Source: Marinilabiliaceae bacterium
GTDB taxonomy: Bacteria; Bacteroidota; Bacteroidia; Bacteroidales; Marinilabiliaceae
Length of the DNA: 64,000 bases
Assembly: GCA_021443545.1 (NCBI GenBank)
Contig: JABUTU010000010.1
Span: 1 to 64,000, forward strand
Direction: 5' to 3'
Positions 43,438 to 52,842 of this stretch are shown piece by piece. Position numbers and translations under genes: made by a program. A model generated the notes under the pieces. It saw only the letters and a program-made list of their open reading frames with translations, was not told the DNA's origin and ran no database searches. Every line of letters begins with the position of its first letter. The first letter of the stretch is position 1.

Positions 43438-44292
43438 TTATAGTTTCTTCTTGTATTTGGTAGGAGTCATCCCTGTTGCGTTCCTAAAGACCCTGATGAA
43501 ATATGACGAATCATCGTAGCCAAGCGCAAAGGCAATATTCTTGACCGACATATTGTCGGATATGAGCATGTGTTGCGCTTTTTCAATACGCTTTGTATTA
43601 ATGTACTGAAGAGGTGTACACCCCATAGAGCGATGAAAGAGTCGAATGAAATGATCATTTGACAGGCACGCCAAGCCAGCCAATTTCTTGATGTTCAATG
43701 GCGATGATATATTTTTGCGTATATACCTGGCACATTCAACTATTCGCTTGTCGACAATATTGAAACTTGTCGTGGTATGTCCAAAAAGCCTCGACAACAG
43801 AATATATATGATGCCTTGTGACTCTAATTGCAGACTTATATGCCGACTCTTATTCTTGGTTATATTCTGCAAAAGGGTATGATTATCGTCGTAGGATTTC
43901 GGATTTGATTTTTCAAGACTCATCGTCGGATTAAGCTCCACCAATCTCGCAAAGAGCGATTCATCACCATCCGCTGATTGTATGGTTCTGGGAAGATTGC
44001 AGAGCTCAAACATACTCTCCCTGTCGTCCAAAAAATCTTCATACAAATGAATGTAATAGTGAACAAATAACCCATCACATTCATAGCTATGGTTGGCAAA
44101 TGGAGGAATCAGGTAAATATTCCCTGGTGACAGCTCAATTAAACTTTCATCCTTGAATCTCACCTTAGCCTCACCCTCGCTGACATAATAGATTCTGGCA
44201 AAAGGACTACACACATTCTTCCAGTTCCAGTCTGCATTATGGTATGCCTTGCCGACATTGAGTAATATGGGATTTATATCATTGATTGTCAT
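43438..44292 (-). CDS. AraC-family transcription regulator (284 aa)
   Basis: The N-terminal cupin-like sensor (residues about 20-100; RIYYVSEGEAKVRFKD, IYLIPPFANHSYEC) binds an effector, often a sugar. The C-terminal AraC DNA-binding domain has two helix-turn-helices: INIKKLAGLACLSNDHFIRL-type and MSVKNIAFALGYDDSSYFIR, then VFRNATGMTPTKYKK. I use the ATG at 44292; the frame extends 5 codons to a TTG. It is divergent from the GH29 fucosidase gene with a 154-bp gap, which makes it the likely regulator of that operon. It converges on tamB with only 26 bases between stops. Confidence 0.93.
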   Translation of the reverse strand: MTINDINPILLNVGKAYHNADWNWKNVCSPFARIYYVSEGEAKVRFKDESLIELSPGNIYLIPPFANHSYECDGLFVHYYIHLYEDFLDDRESMFELCNLPRTIQSADGDESLFARLVELNPTMSLEKSNPKSYDDNHTLLQNITKNKSRHISLQLESQGIIYILLSRLFGHTTTSFNIVDKRIVECARYIRKNISSPLNIKKLAGLACLSNDHFIRLFHRSMGCTPLQYINTKRIEKAQHMLISDNMSVKNIAFALGYDDSSYFIRVFRNATGMTPTKYKKKL

Positions 44293-44446
44293 GATGCGAA
44301 TATACAAACAAAAACGATAAATGTCGATAAAATACCATTATTATCCACATTTATTCTGCATTATCACCGAATATGTGTTCACTTTTGCAATTATAAAGAA
44401 GGTATTCAATAGCATTATATAAAACAATAACCAAATAGTTGTTGAT

Positions 44447-46186
44447 ATGAAGATATTTAGAAAGATAGCATTGGCGCTAATTGTCCTATCTATATTTGCA
44501 TGCAGAGAGTTGCCGTATGGACCAATCCCGACCGAGGAACAACTCAAGCTACAGGAGATGGAGATGTACGCATTTATTCATTATTCTCTCAACACATACA
44601 CCGACCAGGAATGGGGGTTTGGCAATGAAGACCCGACACTATTCAACCCCGACAAACTTGATGTCAGACAATGGGTTGCTACGTGTAAGAATGCAGGAAT
44701 GAAAGGTATAATATTTACGGCAAAGCATCATTGTGGATTCTGCATGTGGCCATCTGAATACACTGACTACAGTGTTAAATCATCTCCTTGGAAAGATGGC
44801 AAGGGTGACGTAGTACGGGATTTGGCAGAGGCATGCAGAGAGGAGGGATTGCGATTCGCAGTATATCTTTCGCCATGGGACAGAAATCATCCCGAATATG
44901 GCAGACCAGAGTATGTCTCCTATTTCCGTAATCAGTTGAGGGAGTTATTGTCTAATTATGGTGACATATTTGAGGTTTGGTTTGACGGCGCCAATGGTGG
45001 TGACGGATGGTATGGCGGAGCCAACGAGACAAGAAAAATCGACAGATTATCATATTATCAATGGAGCGAGACGTATGATATGATTAGAGAGTTACAGCCT
45101 CATTGTGTAATATGGAATGATGGAGCAGACCGACGAGGCGACCTCCGATGGGTTGGAACAGAGGCTGGTAATATCGGGCAGCGTAATTGGAGTCTGATGC
45201 GTAGCAACCAAGACCCTAATTGGGGTGATCTGCATTTTGGTGTTGAGGATGGCGATGTGTGGTGTCCTGGCGAGACTAATACATCCATACGTCCTGGATG
45301 GTTTTATCACACTTATGAAGATGGACATGTAAAATCATTGTCAAAACTGTTGGATACATACTATAAGTCGGTTGGTCGAAACAGCACATTACTTCTCAAC
45401 TTCCCAATAATGCCAAATGGCCTTATCTCTCCAATCGACAGTGCACGTGGAGCAGCCTTCAACAAAATGGTCAATGAGATATTCGCTAATGATTTGGCAT
45501 CAGACGTTAAGCCCCAAATGTATGACGACAGCACATATATTCTCGACTTCAAGAAGGAGGTAACCTTTAACCGATTCATGGCGTGCGAGGATATACGTCT
45601 TGGACAACGCATCAAAAAATTCCGTCTTGAAGTATTCTCTGATGGTGAGTGGAAATCATTGAAAGATGAGTTAGCCGATTGGGGCGATGGATTGGAGACA
45701 ATAGGCCGTAAGCGCATTATTTGTTTCCCCTCTGTTTCGGCTTCAAAAATACGGATAACCATAGTGGAGAGCAAGGCAACACCACAGATAAAACGTTTTG
45801 GTGTTTTTATGGCTCCAGATATCACGTCAGAGACGCCTGACGCAGGAGAGAAGATCTCTTCTAAGATGAATATTGCAATGATAAATACTCCAAACTCATC
45901 TATAATGATAGACTTAGAGAATACAAAGCGAGTTAAGGGTCTGCGTTATCTGCCTCCTCAGAAGCAAGGAGCCTCAGGAATCATAACGCACTATTCTTTA
46001 TGGAGTATGAATGGAAACGAATGGGAGAAGCTGTCAGAGGGAGAGTTCTCGAATATCGTAAACAACCCTATTTGGCAGACAATAAATATTGAAGCCGTTG
46101 ATAGCAAACTGATACGATTGGATGGAGAGAAACTGAACAATGGTACTATGGCAGAGTATGAAGATTTGGAGGTTTTATACGAATAA
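44447..46186 (+). CDS. GH29 alpha-L-fucosidase, lipoprotein (579 aa)
   Basis: Removes terminal alpha-L-fucose from host or plant glycans by a retaining mechanism. A lipobox with Cys19 (LSIFAC) predicts membrane anchoring. The catalytic domain has FIHYSLNTYTDQEWGFGNED, GIIFTAKHHCGFCMWPSEYT and the nucleophile Asp180 in EVWFDGANG. The C-terminal 230 residues look like F5/8-type-C/CBM32 sugar-binding modules (VTFNRFMACEDIRLGQRIKK; YSLWSMNGNEWEKLSEGEF). Only 12 bases separate it from the mutarotase gene, so they form one operon. The active-site layout resembles the linkage-selective branch (GH29-B); this is a tentative assignment. Confidence 0.92.
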   Translation: MKIFRKIALALIVLSIFACRELPYGPIPTEEQLKLQEMEMYAFIHYSLNTYTDQEWGFGNEDPTLFNPDKLDVRQWVATCKNAGMKGIIFTAKHHCGFCMWPSEYTDYSVKSSPWKDGKGDVVRDLAEACREEGLRFAVYLSPWDRNHPEYGRPEYVSYFRNQLRELLSNYGDIFEVWFDGANGGDGWYGGANETRKIDRLSYYQWSETYDMIRELQPHCVIWNDGADRRGDLRWVGTEAGNIGQRNWSLMRSNQDPNWGDLHFGVEDGDVWCPGETNTSIRPGWFYHTYEDGHVKSLSKLLDTYYKSVGRNSTLLLNFPIMPNGLISPIDSARGAAFNKMVNEIFANDLASDVKPQMYDDSTYILDFKKEVTFNRFMACEDIRLGQRIKKFRLEVFSDGEWKSLKDELADWGDGLETIGRKRIICFPSVSASKIRITIVESKATPQIKRFGVFMAPDITSETPDAGEKISSKMNIAMINTPNSSIMIDLENTKRVKGLRYLPPQKQGASGIITHYSLWSMNGNEWEKLSEGEFSNIVNNPIWQTINIEAVDSKLIRLDGEKLNNGTMAEYEDLEVLYE

Positions 46187-46198
46187 CAAACAGATTAT

Positions 46199-46585
46199 AT
46201 GAATACAAATCAAGGATACATTGCAAAGACATACCCCTTTCCAGTCAAGCGCTTTTGTCGCACAATGGATTTGCGCGAAGATCCCGAACTTATTGCAGAG
46301 TACTGCAAACGGCACAGCAAAGAGGAGGCATGGCCAGAGATACGTGCAGGCATCAGAGAGGTTGGCATATTAGAGATGGAAATCTACATAATGGGGAGTC
46401 ACCTATTCATGATTGTCGAAACACCTGTCGATTTCGATTGGGACAAGGCCATGGCCCAGTTAGCTCAGCTACCACGCCAACAGGAATGGGAGACATATAT
46501 GTCGATATTCCAAAAATGCAATCCAACAGATACGGCTAACGATAAGTGGACTATGATGGAACGCATTTTTTATCTGTACGACTAA
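46199..46585 (+). CDS. L-rhamnose/L-fucose mutarotase family protein (128 aa)
   Basis: Member of the RhaM (YiiL, DUF718) family, which interconverts alpha and beta forms of a 6-deoxyhexose. Family blocks are KRFCRTMDLREDPELIAEYC, a histidine in KRHSKEEAWPEI, GIREVGILEMEIYIMGSHLF and MIVETPVDFDWDKAM. The position behind an alpha-L-fucosidase makes L-fucose the likeliest sugar, although the family was first described for L-rhamnose. Slightly longer than the 104-residue E. coli protein because of an N-terminal extension. A terminator follows. Confidence 0.88.
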   Translation: MNTNQGYIAKTYPFPVKRFCRTMDLREDPELIAEYCKRHSKEEAWPEIRAGIREVGILEMEIYIMGSHLFMIVETPVDFDWDKAMAQLAQLPRQQEWETYMSIFQKCNPTDTANDKWTMMERIFYLYD

Positions 46586-46612
46586 TCACTGTCACATATA
46601 CTATTAACCGAA

Positions 46613-46652
46613 GAGGGTGCGTCATCTATTCTATGCGCACCCTCATTTATTT
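46613..46652 (+). terminator. Terminator of the fucosidase operon
   Basis: Nine-bp stem GAGGGTGCG / CGCACCCTC (46613-46621 with 46636-46644) followed by ATTTATTTAA. It sits in the convergent gap between the mutarotase and acyltransferase genes. Confidence 0.72.
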
Positions 46653-46672
46653 AAATCACAATACTTTCTTCT

Positions 46673-47827
46673 CTACCTCTTCTTTAGAAAATTATTCTTC
46701 AACCACTCTCTGACTGGCTCATCATAGAGTTTCAACAAGCCATAGGAGAGGCCTATTGCCAAGAAAAAGAGAGCAACACTTACAAAAATATGTTGCATTG
46801 GCGAAGCCCCTTCATGCGATGCTACCCACGACATCTGCATATATATGAGTGGATAATGTGTTATATATATCGGATAGGATATATCTCCGAAAAACTTACA
46901 GATTCGCTGCGAACGGGCATCTGTCATTCGACTTCCTGCACCTATTGCGACAAGAAGAGGGAAGAGCAATAAAATAGATAACGACTCGTAGAGGCCGTTC
47001 ATCCAGAAATCATCTGGGTTCGCACCTCCTATACGAGGAATTGCAAGAACAATAACAATCATTAAAGCACACCACCAAAAGCCTCCCTTCAGTGTTACGA
47101 ATCTCTTCGTTCGGGATATGAGCAACCCCACAAGGAATGGGAATGAGAGTCGCACTATGGCAATATGCAATTGCCAACCTACGACACCCCAACCGCCAAT
47201 AAAGGTCCCTGCACTATAAATATTCTCTGGCATATCACCAAGCAAATTCCACCCAAGACCCAAATCAAGAGTAAAAACAGCCGACACCAATACAAGCAGA
47301 GCTATTACGATATTTGGCAGACGTCGGAGAATAAAAGCGTAGATTATATTGGCACAATACTCGAGGAAAAGCGACCACTGAGGGCCATTGATTGGATAGT
47401 TCTCTCCCCACCCTCGTATATCCATACTCTCGGGCATAGGAATCATTAGAGATGCAATCAAGAACATCAGCAAGAGCATTCCAACAGACGTCTGATTTAT
47501 CAGTGGGAATGTCGGGCAATCTCCAAAATAGAACATCAGAACGCCAAATAATCCTCCTGCAATGAGCATAGGGTGCAGACGTACAAGTCGGCGCTTAAAG
47601 AAATCAATTGTTGTCATTTTTCCCCACCTGTCGTCATAGGCATAGCCCACAACAAAACCAGATAGCACAAAGAAGAAATCGACTGCAAGATAACCATGAT
47701 TGATAATCTGACTTAATGGTCCTCCCGAATAGGTTTCAAACAAGTGAAACGCAACAACCATCATTGCTGCTACGCCCCTCAAACCATCGAGAATTTCATA
47801 ACGGGGTTTAGATTCTAAATATGCCAT
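46673..47827 (-). CDS. Acyltransferase family 3 (OafA-like) membrane protein (384 aa)
   Basis: Integral membrane O-acyltransferase, about ten helices, that would acetylate a surface polysaccharide, lipopolysaccharide or similar glycan. The start YEILDGLRGVAAMMVVAFHL carries the conserved R and the catalytic-site His of the family. GYLAVDFFFVLSGFVVGYAY is the second hallmark. The later block has PQWSLFLEYCANIIYAF. There is no SGNH extension. The length is normal. It is transcribed from its own promoter, behind the leuS terminator. The acceptor molecule is unknown. Confidence 0.93.
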   Translation of the reverse strand: MAYLESKPRYEILDGLRGVAAMMVVAFHLFETYSGGPLSQIINHGYLAVDFFFVLSGFVVGYAYDDRWGKMTTIDFFKRRLVRLHPMLIAGGLFGVLMFYFGDCPTFPLINQTSVGMLLLMFLIASLMIPMPESMDIRGWGENYPINGPQWSLFLEYCANIIYAFILRRLPNIVIALLVLVSAVFTLDLGLGWNLLGDMPENIYSAGTFIGGWGVVGWQLHIAIVRLSFPFLVGLLISRTKRFVTLKGGFWWCALMIVIVLAIPRIGGANPDDFWMNGLYESLSILLLFPLLVAIGAGSRMTDARSQRICKFFGDISYPIYITHYPLIYMQMSWVASHEGASPMQHIFVSVALFFLAIGLSYGLLKLYDEPVREWLKNNFLKKR

Positions 47828-47850
47828 ATAGAGTTCATACTAAAACTCTG

Positions 47851-47882
47851 CAAGTATAGCACAAAATTCCATAGTACGCAAA
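47851..47882 (-). promoter_or_regulatory. Promoter of the acyltransferase-3 gene
   Basis: Minus strand: TTTG (47879-47882), 20-base spacer, TATACTTG (47851-47858), one mismatch in the -7 box. It gives a leader of about 20 bases to the ATG at 47827. Confidence 0.55.
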
Positions 47883-47918
47883 AGTTGCATAATCATATAT
47901 TGCGGGGATGATGAGGTA

Positions 47919-47951
47919 CAAAAAAGGTGTGCCAACGTAATTGACACACCT
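47919..47951 (-). terminator. Terminator of leuS
   Basis: Eleven-bp stem with one wobble, AGGTGTGTCAA / TTGGCACACCT on the minus strand (47941-47951 with 47925-47935), five-base loop, then TTTTTTG. It lies 21 bases after the leuS stop. Confidence 0.9.
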
Positions 47952-47972
47952 GGAAAAACAAACTATTTATCC

Positions 47973-50753
47973 TTATCCAAGGACAACATTTACAATCTTC
48001 TTTGGAACGACTATAACCTTCTTGACGGTCTTGCCATCCAGATACTTAGCCGTTTGCTCACTTGACATCACTACCTTCTCGACCTCTGCAGGAGTCATAT
48101 CAGCAGGCAGCTCAACAGTGAAGCGAGTCTTTCCGTTGAATGATACTGGATACTTTACAGAAGTATCGACAAGATACTGGTCATTATATTCAGGCCATTT
48201 GGCATCGAGGACCGTCGTTTTATAGCCCAAACCATGCCACATCTCCTCCGCAATATGAGGAGCGAACGGAGTAAGCAATACGATAACTGGTTCAAATATT
48301 GCCCTCTTCTGGCACTTAAGAGCCGACAGTTCGTTGAGCAATATCATAAACTGACTGATGCATGTATTGAAAGAGAATCGCTCGACATCTGCAGAAATCT
48401 TCTTGATAGCCGAATGCAACGATTTAAGTTCTGCCGGTGTAGCAGCTTCGTCGGTTAATCCTGCATCGTATGTACGCCAAAGTTTCTGCAGAAAACGATG
48501 AACTCCATCTATACCATTTGTATCCCATGGCTTAGACAGCTCAATCGGACCAAGGAACATCTCATACATTCGAAGCGTGTCAGCACCATACTTATCTACA
48601 ATCATGTCGGGATTGACAACATTGTACATCGACTTAGACATCTTCTCGACTGCCCACCCACATACGTACTTGCCATCTTCAAGAATAAACTCTGCCGTAT
48701 TGAACTCTGGACGCCAAGCCTTGAATGCCTCAAGATTGAGAATATCATTCGAAACAATATTAACATCCACATGAATAGGTGTTACATCGTATTTATCCTT
48801 AAGTCCAAGACTAACAAAAGTATTTGTCTCCTTGATTCTGTATACGAAATTAGAACGCCCCTGAATCATACCTTGGTTTATCAGTTTTTGGAATGGCTCT
48901 TCAGTCGAAGAGATACCAAGATCTTTAAGGAACTTATTCCAGAAGCGTGAGTAGATAAGGTGCCCTGTGGCATGCTCTGTTCCTCCCACATACAAATCGA
49001 CATTCTTCCAATACTCATTAGCCCTCTTAGAGACGATAGCATCCATATTGTCAGGATCCATATATCTGAGATAGTAAGCCGAAGAACCAGCAAAACCTGG
49101 CATAGTACAGAGTTCAAGAGGAAAGCCATCTTCTGTCGTCCAGTTCTGAGCGCGTCCAAGAGGAGGTTCACCCGACTCCGTTGGCTTATATTGGTCTATC
49201 TCGGGCAATAGAAGGGGCAACTTAGCATCGTCAAGCATCTGAGGCATACCATCCTTATAGTAAACGGGGAATGGTTCTCCCCAATAGCGTTGACGACTGA
49301 ATATAGCATCACGCAGACGATAGTTAACCTTGACACGACCGAGCCCATGCTCCTTAACAAACGCCTTCGCCGTTGCAATAGACTCCTTTACAGTTAATCC
49401 ATTAAGGACGAGTCCACCGAATGCGCTCTTACCAGCCATAGGTGAGTTACATACTATACCCTCTTTAGCATCATACGACTGTTCGCTGACATCAGCTCCC
49501 TCGATGACAGGGCGAATCTCCAATCCAAATGTCTTTGCAAATGCGTAGTCGCGTGAGTCGTGCGCTGGTACAGCCATAATCGCACCTGTTCCATATCCTG
49601 CAAGCACATAATCACTGACCCAGATAGGAATCTCATCACCTGTCAAAGGATTGACTGCATAGGCCCCTGTAAAGACACCCGTCACCTTGCGGTCTGCAAT
49701 ACGTTCACGCTCTGTTCTCTTTTTTGTCCTCTCAAGATACTCCTCAACTGCTTTACGTTGATCTGAAGTTGTAACCTTAAGAGTATATTCACTCTCTGGT
49801 GCCAACACCATAAATGTGACACCAAACAAAGTATCAACTCGTGTTGTGAATATTGTAAACTGCTCGTTAGAATCCTTAATCTTAAACTCAACCTCTGTTC
49901 CTTCTGAACGACCAATCCAGTTTCGCTGAGTATCCTTAAGCGAATCAGTCCAATCGACTGTTTCGAGACCATCGAGAAGACGCTGAGCATAGGCTGAGAC
50001 ACGCAGGCACCATTGCTGCATCATCTTCTGCTCTACAGGATAACCTCCGCGCACAGATAGTCCATCTACAACCTCATCATTTGCAAGTACAGTGCCAAGT
50101 TTCGGACACCAGTTAACCATGGTTTTACCAAGATAGGCAATACGATAGTTCATCAACGTCTCTTGCTTCTCTTTATCGCTCTTATTCTTCCACTCTGATG
50201 AAGTAAATGACAGCTCCTCAGAACATGCTACATTCAACTCTTGAGTACCCTTAACCTCAAAATGCTCTATAAGTTTACTGATAGGCTGAGCTCTTTGAAT
50301 ATTATTATCGTAGTAGTGCTCAAACATCTTCTTGAAAGCCCACTGAGTCCACTTATAGTATTTAGGATCACATGTGCGCACTTCACGACTCCAATCGAAA
50401 CAGAATCCTATTTTATCGAGCTGCTCACGATAACGATTAATATTCTTTTCAGTTGTTATCGCTGGATGCTGACCAGTCTGTATTGCATATTGCTCTGCTG
50501 GCAGACCATAGGCATCGTAACCCATTGGATGGAGGACATTGAAACCTTTAAGTCGCTTATAACGAGCAAAGATGTCGCTTGCAATATATCCAAGCGGGTG
50601 CCCTACATGAAGACCCGCTCCTGATGGATACGGAAACATATCCAATACATAAAACTTAGGACGTTTCTCATCGACGTCAACTCTGTAGACCTTATTGTCG
50701 ACCCAATATTGTTTCCAACGGGTCTCAATATCCTTAAAATTATAATCAGCCAT
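47973..50753 (-). CDS. leuS: Leucyl-tRNA synthetase (926 aa)
   Basis: Class-I synthetase that charges tRNA-Leu. The start [17 protein letters not shown] is the family beginning; the frame is open 13 codons upstream but the ATG at 50753 is clearly right. The HIGH-type motif is in [16 protein letters not shown], and the CP1 editing domain includes [20 protein letters not shown] and [17 protein letters not shown] is in [15 protein letters not shown], and the anticodon-binding and C-terminal tRNA-contact domains follow to [18 protein letters not shown]. All key motifs are intact. The gene has its own promoter and terminator. Confidence 0.98.
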   Translation of the reverse strand: MADYNFKDIETRWKQYWVDNKVYRVDVDEKRPKFYVLDMFPYPSGAGLHVGHPLGYIASDIFARYKRLKGFNVLHPMGYDAYGLPAEQYAIQTGQHPAITTEKNINRYREQLDKIGFCFDWSREVRTCDPKYYKWTQWAFKKMFEHYYDNNIQRAQPISKLIEHFEVKGTQELNVACSEELSFTSSEWKNKSDKEKQETLMNYRIAYLGKTMVNWCPKLGTVLANDEVVDGLSVRGGYPVEQKMMQQWCLRVSAYAQRLLDGLETVDWTDSLKDTQRNWIGRSEGTEVEFKIKDSNEQFTIFTTRVDTLFGVTFMVLAPESEYTLKVTTSDQRKAVEEYLERTKKRTERERIADRKVTGVFTGAYAVNPLTGDEIPIWVSDYVLAGYGTGAIMAVPAHDSRDYAFAKTFGLEIRPVIEGADVSEQSYDAKEGIVCNSPMAGKSAFGGLVLNGLTVKESIATAKAFVKEHGLGRVKVNYRLRDAIFSRQRYWGEPFPVYYKDGMPQMLDDAKLPLLLPEIDQYKPTESGEPPLGRAQNWTTEDGFPLELCTMPGFAGSSAYYLRYMDPDNMDAIVSKRANEYWKNVDLYVGGTEHATGHLIYSRFWNKFLKDLGISSTEEPFQKLINQGMIQGRSNFVYRIKETNTFVSLGLKDKYDVTPIHVDVNIVSNDILNLEAFKAWRPEFNTAEFILEDGKYVCGWAVEKMSKSMYNVVNPDMIVDKYGADTLRMYEMFLGPIELSKPWDTNGIDGVHRFLQKLWRTYDAGLTDEAATPAELKSLHSAIKKISADVERFSFNTCISQFMILLNELSALKCQKRAIFEPVIVLLTPFAPHIAEEMWHGLGYKTTVLDAKWPEYNDQYLVDTSVKYPVSFNGKTRFTVELPADMTPAEVEKVVMSSEQTAKYLDGKTVKKVIVVPKKIVNVVLG

Positions 50754-50789
50754 TGTATATATGGTTCTATATTTACTGTTTAAGCGTCG

Positions 50790-50821
50790 CAAAGATACTA
50801 TTATACACGCACAAAGTCAAC
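50790..50821 (-). promoter_or_regulatory. Promoter of leuS
   Basis: The perfect -7 box TATCTTTG (50790-50797, minus strand) is preceded at 20 bases by GTTG (50818-50821), a weak -33 box. It predicts a leader of roughly 32 bases to the ATG at 50753, downstream of the longest open frame. Confidence 0.5.
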
Positions 50822-50860
50822 AAATCAAAGACTAAACTACTTTAATCTCAAAAAATTACT

Positions 50861-50971
50861 ATGTTCGACATTGCTAAGAAGATGTTACTATGCAACATTC
50901 CCATTGAGACTATCACAACGACTACAGGACTCACTGAGGAGGAGATTAGCAGTTTGCATCATATAGATTAA
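50861..50971 (+). pseudogene. 36-codon remnant of an Rpn-type nuclease/transposase C-terminus
   Basis: The plus-strand frame reads MFDIAKKMLLCNIPIETITT, then TTGLTEEEISSLHHID and stop. This matches the usual C-terminal end of Rpn/PDDEXK transposase-family proteins (pattern IAKKML-x5-IExIxxxTGLxxEEI), which are normally about 300 residues. No upstream nuclease domain remains; leuS promoter sequence lies just before. I treat it as a decayed fragment, though it still has an ATG, an open frame and a following hairpin, so expression of a micro-protein is not excluded. Confidence 0.6.
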
Positions 50972-51010
50972 AAAAATACTCCACAACGTTGCAACGCCGT
51001 GGAGTATTTT
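50966..51010 (-). terminator. Strong terminator of the phosphohexomutase gene
   Basis: Perfect 12-bp stem AAAATACTCCAC / GTGGAGTATTTT (50973-50984 with 50999-51010), followed on the minus strand by a run of T. It lies 18 bases beyond the minus-strand stop and also closes the plus-strand remnant. Confidence 0.9.
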
Positions 51011-51028
51011 CACATTCATTCAAGCGAT

Positions 51029-52762
51029 TCAGATTCCGAGATCCTTTGCGATGTTATCAACCTTTTTGTCAGCTGCTTTAACGGCTGCAAGGTAATCAGA
51101 TACGCTCTTCATCACACCTGGAGCTTCGATGTAGAACTTAATCTTTGGCTCCGTACCTGAAGGACGAACACTAACCTTGGTACCATCCTCACAGTAGAAC
51201 TGGAGCACATTGCTGGTCTCAGGCATATCGAGTTTACTCTTCTTTCCCGCTGCATCAGTCAACTCAAGCTTCTTGAAATCCTTGAGGGCAACAACCTTAG
51301 AGCCATCGAGCGACTTAGGAGCGTTACTACGGAAGTTCTCCATCATAGCCTTTATCTCGTCAGCACCTGTCTTGCCAGGCTTGACAACATTTATGGTCTT
51401 GTTATATGAGAATCCATATTCTATATAGATTTCCATGAGCACCTCGTAAAGCGTCTTACCCTGATCCTTAGCCCAAGCGCATATCTCAGCAAGGAGTGAG
51501 CAAGCCGATACTGCATCCTTATCGCGTACAAAATCCTGTGCAAGGAAGCCATACGACTCCTCGCCGCCTCCGATATACTTCTGCTTACCCTCTGAGAGTC
51601 GTATCTCGCGTGCTATCCACTTAAAGCCTGTATAGCAGTCGCGCATCTCGATATTGTTCTTGTCTGCAACAGCCTTTATAAGCTCTGTTGTCACGATGGT
51701 CTTGACTATAAAGTCGCTCTTCTGCATCTTACCTTGAGCAAGACGATTCTTGATGATATAGTAGAGGAAGAGCAGACACGTCTGATTACCATTAATGAGT
51801 ACCCACTCGCCCTTATCATCCTTGCAAGCCATTCCGACGCGGTCAGCATCTGGATCACTTGCCATGACGATATCAGCATCCATGCTCTTAGCAAGATTTA
51901 TGGCAAGAGTCAGGGCCTCGGCATTCTCTGGATTAGGAGAGATAACAGTCGGGAAGTCACCACTCTTCACCATCTGTTCTGGAACACAGTTAACATTCTC
52001 AAATCCCCACTGCTTGAGCGAGCGAGGAATCAGCGTCATACCAGTTCCATGTATTGGTGTATAGACAATCTTAAGATCTTTCTGACGTTTGATGACAGCA
52101 GGGTCAATAGAGATAGTCTGTATCTGGTCGAGATAAATCTTGTCAATCTCCTCTCCAATGATTTCGATGAGGGACTTATCGCCTTTGAACTTGATATCCT
52201 CATGACTCACCTTATTAACCTCATCTATGATACCCTTATCGTGAGGAGCCAACACTTGAGCGCCATCATCCCAATACGCCTTATAACCATTATACTCACG
52301 AGGGTTATGGCTTGCTGTGATATTTACACCAGCCTGACACTTGAGTTGACGTATAGCAAATGACACCTCAGGAGTAGGTCGCATATCTTCAAAGAGGTAA
52401 ACCTTTATGCCATTCGCAGAGAATATATCAGCCACAGTCTCAGCTAATAGACGTGAGTTATTACGACAGTCATGACCAACCACAACTGAAATTTGTTTCA
52501 TATCCTTGAAGTTAATCTTCAGATAGTTAGCCAGTCCCTGAGTAGCAGCACCTACGGTATATATATTCATACGGTTTGTTCCTGCACCCATAATTCCACG
52601 CAAACCGCCTGTTCCAAATTCAAGAGTCTGGTAGAACGCATCGATGAGGGCGTTTTGGTCGCCAGCAAGAAGAGCCTTAACCTCCTGCTTTGTCTTAGCG
52701 TCATATACGGCTCCTTCAATCCACTTTTGAGCGGTAGCCTTAACTTGATCAATAAGTTCCAC
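51029..52762 (-). CDS. Phospho-sugar mutase (phosphoglucomutase/phosphomannomutase) (577 aa)
   Basis: Alpha-D-phosphohexomutase that moves phosphate between C1 and C6 of glucose or mannose. The active-site phosphoserine lies in ITASHNPREYNGYKAYWDDG, the metal-binding loop in ASDPDADRVGMACKD and the sugar-binding loop in GGGEESYGFLAQDFVRDKD. The phosphate-binding loop is VRPSGTEPKIKFY. The first codon is GTG: the frame has no ATG nearer than the conserved ELIDQVKATAQKW start, and the next ATG upstream is out of frame with an early stop. It lies 80 bases downstream of the ROK glucokinase, so glucose would pass from kinase to mutase. Confidence 0.95.
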   Translation of the reverse strand: MELIDQVKATAQKWIEGAVYDAKTKQEVKALLAGDQNALIDAFYQTLEFGTGGLRGIMGAGTNRMNIYTVGAATQGLANYLKINFKDMKQISVVVGHDCRNNSRLLAETVADIFSANGIKVYLFEDMRPTPEVSFAIRQLKCQAGVNITASHNPREYNGYKAYWDDGAQVLAPHDKGIIDEVNKVSHEDIKFKGDKSLIEIIGEEIDKIYLDQIQTISIDPAVIKRQKDLKIVYTPIHGTGMTLIPRSLKQWGFENVNCVPEQMVKSGDFPTVISPNPENAEALTLAINLAKSMDADIVMASDPDADRVGMACKDDKGEWVLINGNQTCLLFLYYIIKNRLAQGKMQKSDFIVKTIVTTELIKAVADKNNIEMRDCYTGFKWIAREIRLSEGKQKYIGGGEESYGFLAQDFVRDKDAVSACSLLAEICAWAKDQGKTLYEVLMEIYIEYGFSYNKTINVVKPGKTGADEIKAMMENFRSNAPKSLDGSKVVALKDFKKLELTDAAGKKSKLDMPETSNVLQFYCEDGTKVSVRPSGTEPKIKFYIEAPGVMKSVSDYLAAVKAADKKVDNIAKDLGI

Positions 52763-52842
52763 AGTATTAAAATTTTATCAGTTAATATACATAATTATCA
52801 TCTTTAGACATCAGCCAGCTCGACCGAAGGTTCCAGATTATA

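Noticed and set aside
43438-44446. Bacteroides-type promoters in the AraC-fucosidase gap
   Set aside because: CACTTTTG before the fucosidase is near consensus but has no -33 box at 19-21 bases, and none was found for the AraC gene; not listed as features.
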